Shown here in pieces: positions 18,173 to 20,000 of a stretch of 20,000 bases of DNA; the stretch's first letter is position 1; every line of letters starts with the position of its first letter. The stretch lies in NCBI GenBank assembly GCA_009746045.1, contig RPFO01000156.1, positions 2,259,088 to 2,279,087 of the forward strand, read 5' to 3'. The notes below the pieces were generated by a model. It was not told where the DNA came from, ran no database searches, and worked only from the letters and a program-made list of their open reading frames with translations. Position numbers and translations under genes: made by a program. Source of the stretch: Mesostigma viride. Taxonomy: Eukaryota; Streptophyta; Mesostigmatophyceae; Mesostigmatales; Mesostigmataceae.

Positions 18173-19224
18173 CAGACAATATTTGTAACTTCCGTGGCAT
18201 TATTTTCTAATGAGATTAGCATTATTATTAGTACTCCGTGGCATGCCCATGCGCATGACACGCAATTAGTATGAAGTACTTACGTACACTCTGAGCAGCG
18301 TTTCCCAGTTTGAATGTTGAATTAATCGAGAGTCTCGCCAATGATGCATACCCAGGCATGGTAATCCATGCGCAGCGATTTTTCAGCGATCTTTGCCAGG
18401 AAGCCGAGGACCTCACCATGCACAGCTACAGTAGTGTAGCTTATAATAAGCGTCATCGATTCAAACAGGTAAAACTGCCTGTGGCCTGGGCGGCCGATGC
18501 GGCAGACCTCCAATGCGCATGAGAGACAGTCTGTCCAGTGCAGCTGCGGGCGCGCTTGGGCGTCACTGGGCGATCGCGAACTCACTCATGCAGTGCATGG
18601 GGTTTGACTGATTCTGCTATAGGCGGTGCTGACTGGTAAACATGTCGGGAGCCTGGGCTTGAATCAGCGCTTGAAGGGCAGCGCGGCCGGAGGAGGTGCT
18701 GTCGACTGGGATGATTGCAGCGGCTGGCCGGATGCCGGCAATTCCTGAAGCTCATGTTGTTTGTCGAGGCTGCGTTTTGTTGACATTAGTCAGACGTCAC
18801 TTCTCAGTGTTCGATTTGCGTTATATATAGCCGGAGATCATTAGAATAGCGGATGCGTCGTGAGGAGACGCATCGAATGCAATGGATCCGACTGAATTTA
18901 GAGCCCAGACGCAAAAGCTCTGAGCTCCGCCGTCAGCCATGTCTACAGGCTCGTGACCGATCATGTCCATGCAGTGACCAGCATAGCGCACTCGATCAAA
19001 CCGAGGCGGCCTCTGGCCCCTAGCTGGCTGCGCAGGTCCCGCAGATTGCGGCGCACTGAGACCGCCACGCACGGGGCCACCATCGCTGCCCATGCAGCGG
19101 TCCCGGCGCGGGCACGGTCGATGGACGATGGCGGCCTCAATCCCGCCGCACTCCTACGCGGATCTACTGCAATTGGCAGCTAGCGGCCCGGGTCAGCGAC
19201 CAGCTCGACCATGCATGCATGCCG
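18173..19224. other. No gene confidently recognised
   Basis: A 70-codon frame at 18310-18522 (NVELIESLANDAYPGMVIHA and on) looks more protein-like than its neighbours but has no recognised domain. ATGCATGC-type palindromes are frequent. The part after 18830 (TATATATAGCC) may be further retroelement sequence. Confidence 0.3.
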
Positions 19225-19343
19225 ACGACCTGTGACCGGAATACCTCCGCCACACTGCAGGACCCACAGATCAAGCCCAAGGTGTACTGGAGGGGCGGGG
19301 ACCTGATGATCAACCACAAGATGTGGACGCCCCCTGCGGGCTA
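19225..19343 (+). pseudogene. Second ORF1-like C-terminal fragment
   Basis: The frame ending in TAG at 19343 reads LQDPQIKPKVYWRGGDLMIN, HKMWTPPAG. It is similar to QPVYWKGAAIYVGHKPW of the 17.5-kb fragment (VYW-basic-G, then HK-x-W) and stops at a comparable point. Upstream sequence is not collinear, so it is truncated or rearranged. Confidence 0.5.
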
Positions 19344-19830
19344 GAATAGCCATAGCTTGTAGTAATCCTTGACCAGTACAGTAGTCGGCTGCCGCCATGG
19401 CAGCCATGCCTAACTAATGTTTGCATATAGCCACCATACCTAGCTAGTCACGTGCACCGCTAACGCACGGACCGTACACAACCAGCCCGCATAGCCTTAG
19501 TTAGCTTAGCCCTTGTACATGCAACCAGCCATGCATGCTACGTCCTGGCTATGCTTCGCTTTAATACTTGCCCACGCTCCCAGCTCCCTGTTATGATATG
19601 CTCACGCGTGTCTTAATATTGCACCCACAGATCTTGCCGGAATCATTGTCTATCAGTGTCCGATTGCTGCTCATGGCATGCCTCTGGCATGAAGGAGAAA
19701 GGGGGCCCTCTCTGCCCTTTCTTCAGCTGTTGTGCACATACTGGGAGCGTGGGCACAGTCTTCGGTGCTCCGTGACTCCCGCCTGCAACGGGAGCACGAG
19801 TTTATTTAATAATCAATTAATTAATTAATG
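19344..19830 (+). mobile_element. Probable 3' region of the second ORF1-bearing element
   Basis: Non-coding with a stem-loop near the end: CTCCCG (19776-19781) pairs with CGGGAG (19789-19794), or alternatively GTGCTCC with GGAGCAC. The tail AATCAATTAATTAATTAATG follows. The parallel with 17747-18172 supports a shared element type; the rest of the two regions is not obviously alike. Confidence 0.4.
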
Positions 19831-20000
19831 CACGGATGCCATCGCCACAAAGCTGCAGGATCGATCGCCACCGCACCGCCGAGCGGAAGAACGCGAGGAG
19901 ACCGACCGCCAATGCCGAGTGGTGCCGCGTTGTTTCGAGCAGCACTGCCGGGGGAAACAACAACCTCTGTTGAGGCCGAGCTCAGAAGCTACTAAGCAAG

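Overview
This is nuclear DNA of a eukaryote. One gene dominates the left 12 kb. It is split into GC-rich exons by long, repeat-filled introns with GT-AG ends (donors GTGCGT, GTGAGG, GTGGGC, GTGGGT), and it encodes a CDKL5-type protein kinase. CDKL kinases belong to organisms with cilia, and the Chlamydomonas relative (LF5) controls flagellar length. GC-rich codon use, GTGNG donors, a TGTAA motif in the 3' region and long microsatellites fit a green alga (chlorophyte) best. That placement is an inference, and a zoosporic protist or fungus is not excluded.

Layout. 1-2,300: no gene; a 190-bp fold-back at the left edge, then compositionally flat sequence. 2,649-11,750 (+): the kinase gene. There is a possible upstream exon (2,649-2,744), then a large exon (3,537-5,322) coding a low-complexity Gln/His/Gly/Ala/acidic N-terminal extension. 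Five further exons follow (6,240-6,332; 7,813-7,881; 8,997-9,188; 10,263-10,439; 11,385-11,750), carrying a full kinase domain with all key residues. All assigned junctions are phase 0. The large exon needs two reading-frame changes, each solved by one extra C in a C-run.

12,200-20,000: no intact host gene is visible. It is a graveyard of non-LTR retrotransposon pieces on both strands: reverse-transcriptase C-terminal fragments at 12.2, 13.5 and 16.6 kb, a zinc-knuckle plus restriction-like endonuclease domain at 15.7-16.5 kb, and ORF1-like tails at 17.5 and 19.2 kb. These are joined end to end at short AT-rich tails. A 194-bp hAT-like MITE with perfect 16-bp terminal repeats and an 8-bp target duplication sits in one retroelement copy, and a 259-bp palindromic MITE lies at 12.8 kb.

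The most unusual signal lies in the kinase introns. Several contain decayed copies of the neighbouring exon edge, splice site included. Intron 2 holds at least five spaced copies of the exon-2 end, intron 4 holds three copies of the next exon's start, and introns 1 and 3 hold donor-side copies. This looks like intron growth by repeated local duplication across splice junctions, leaving arrays of decoy or fossil exon ends.
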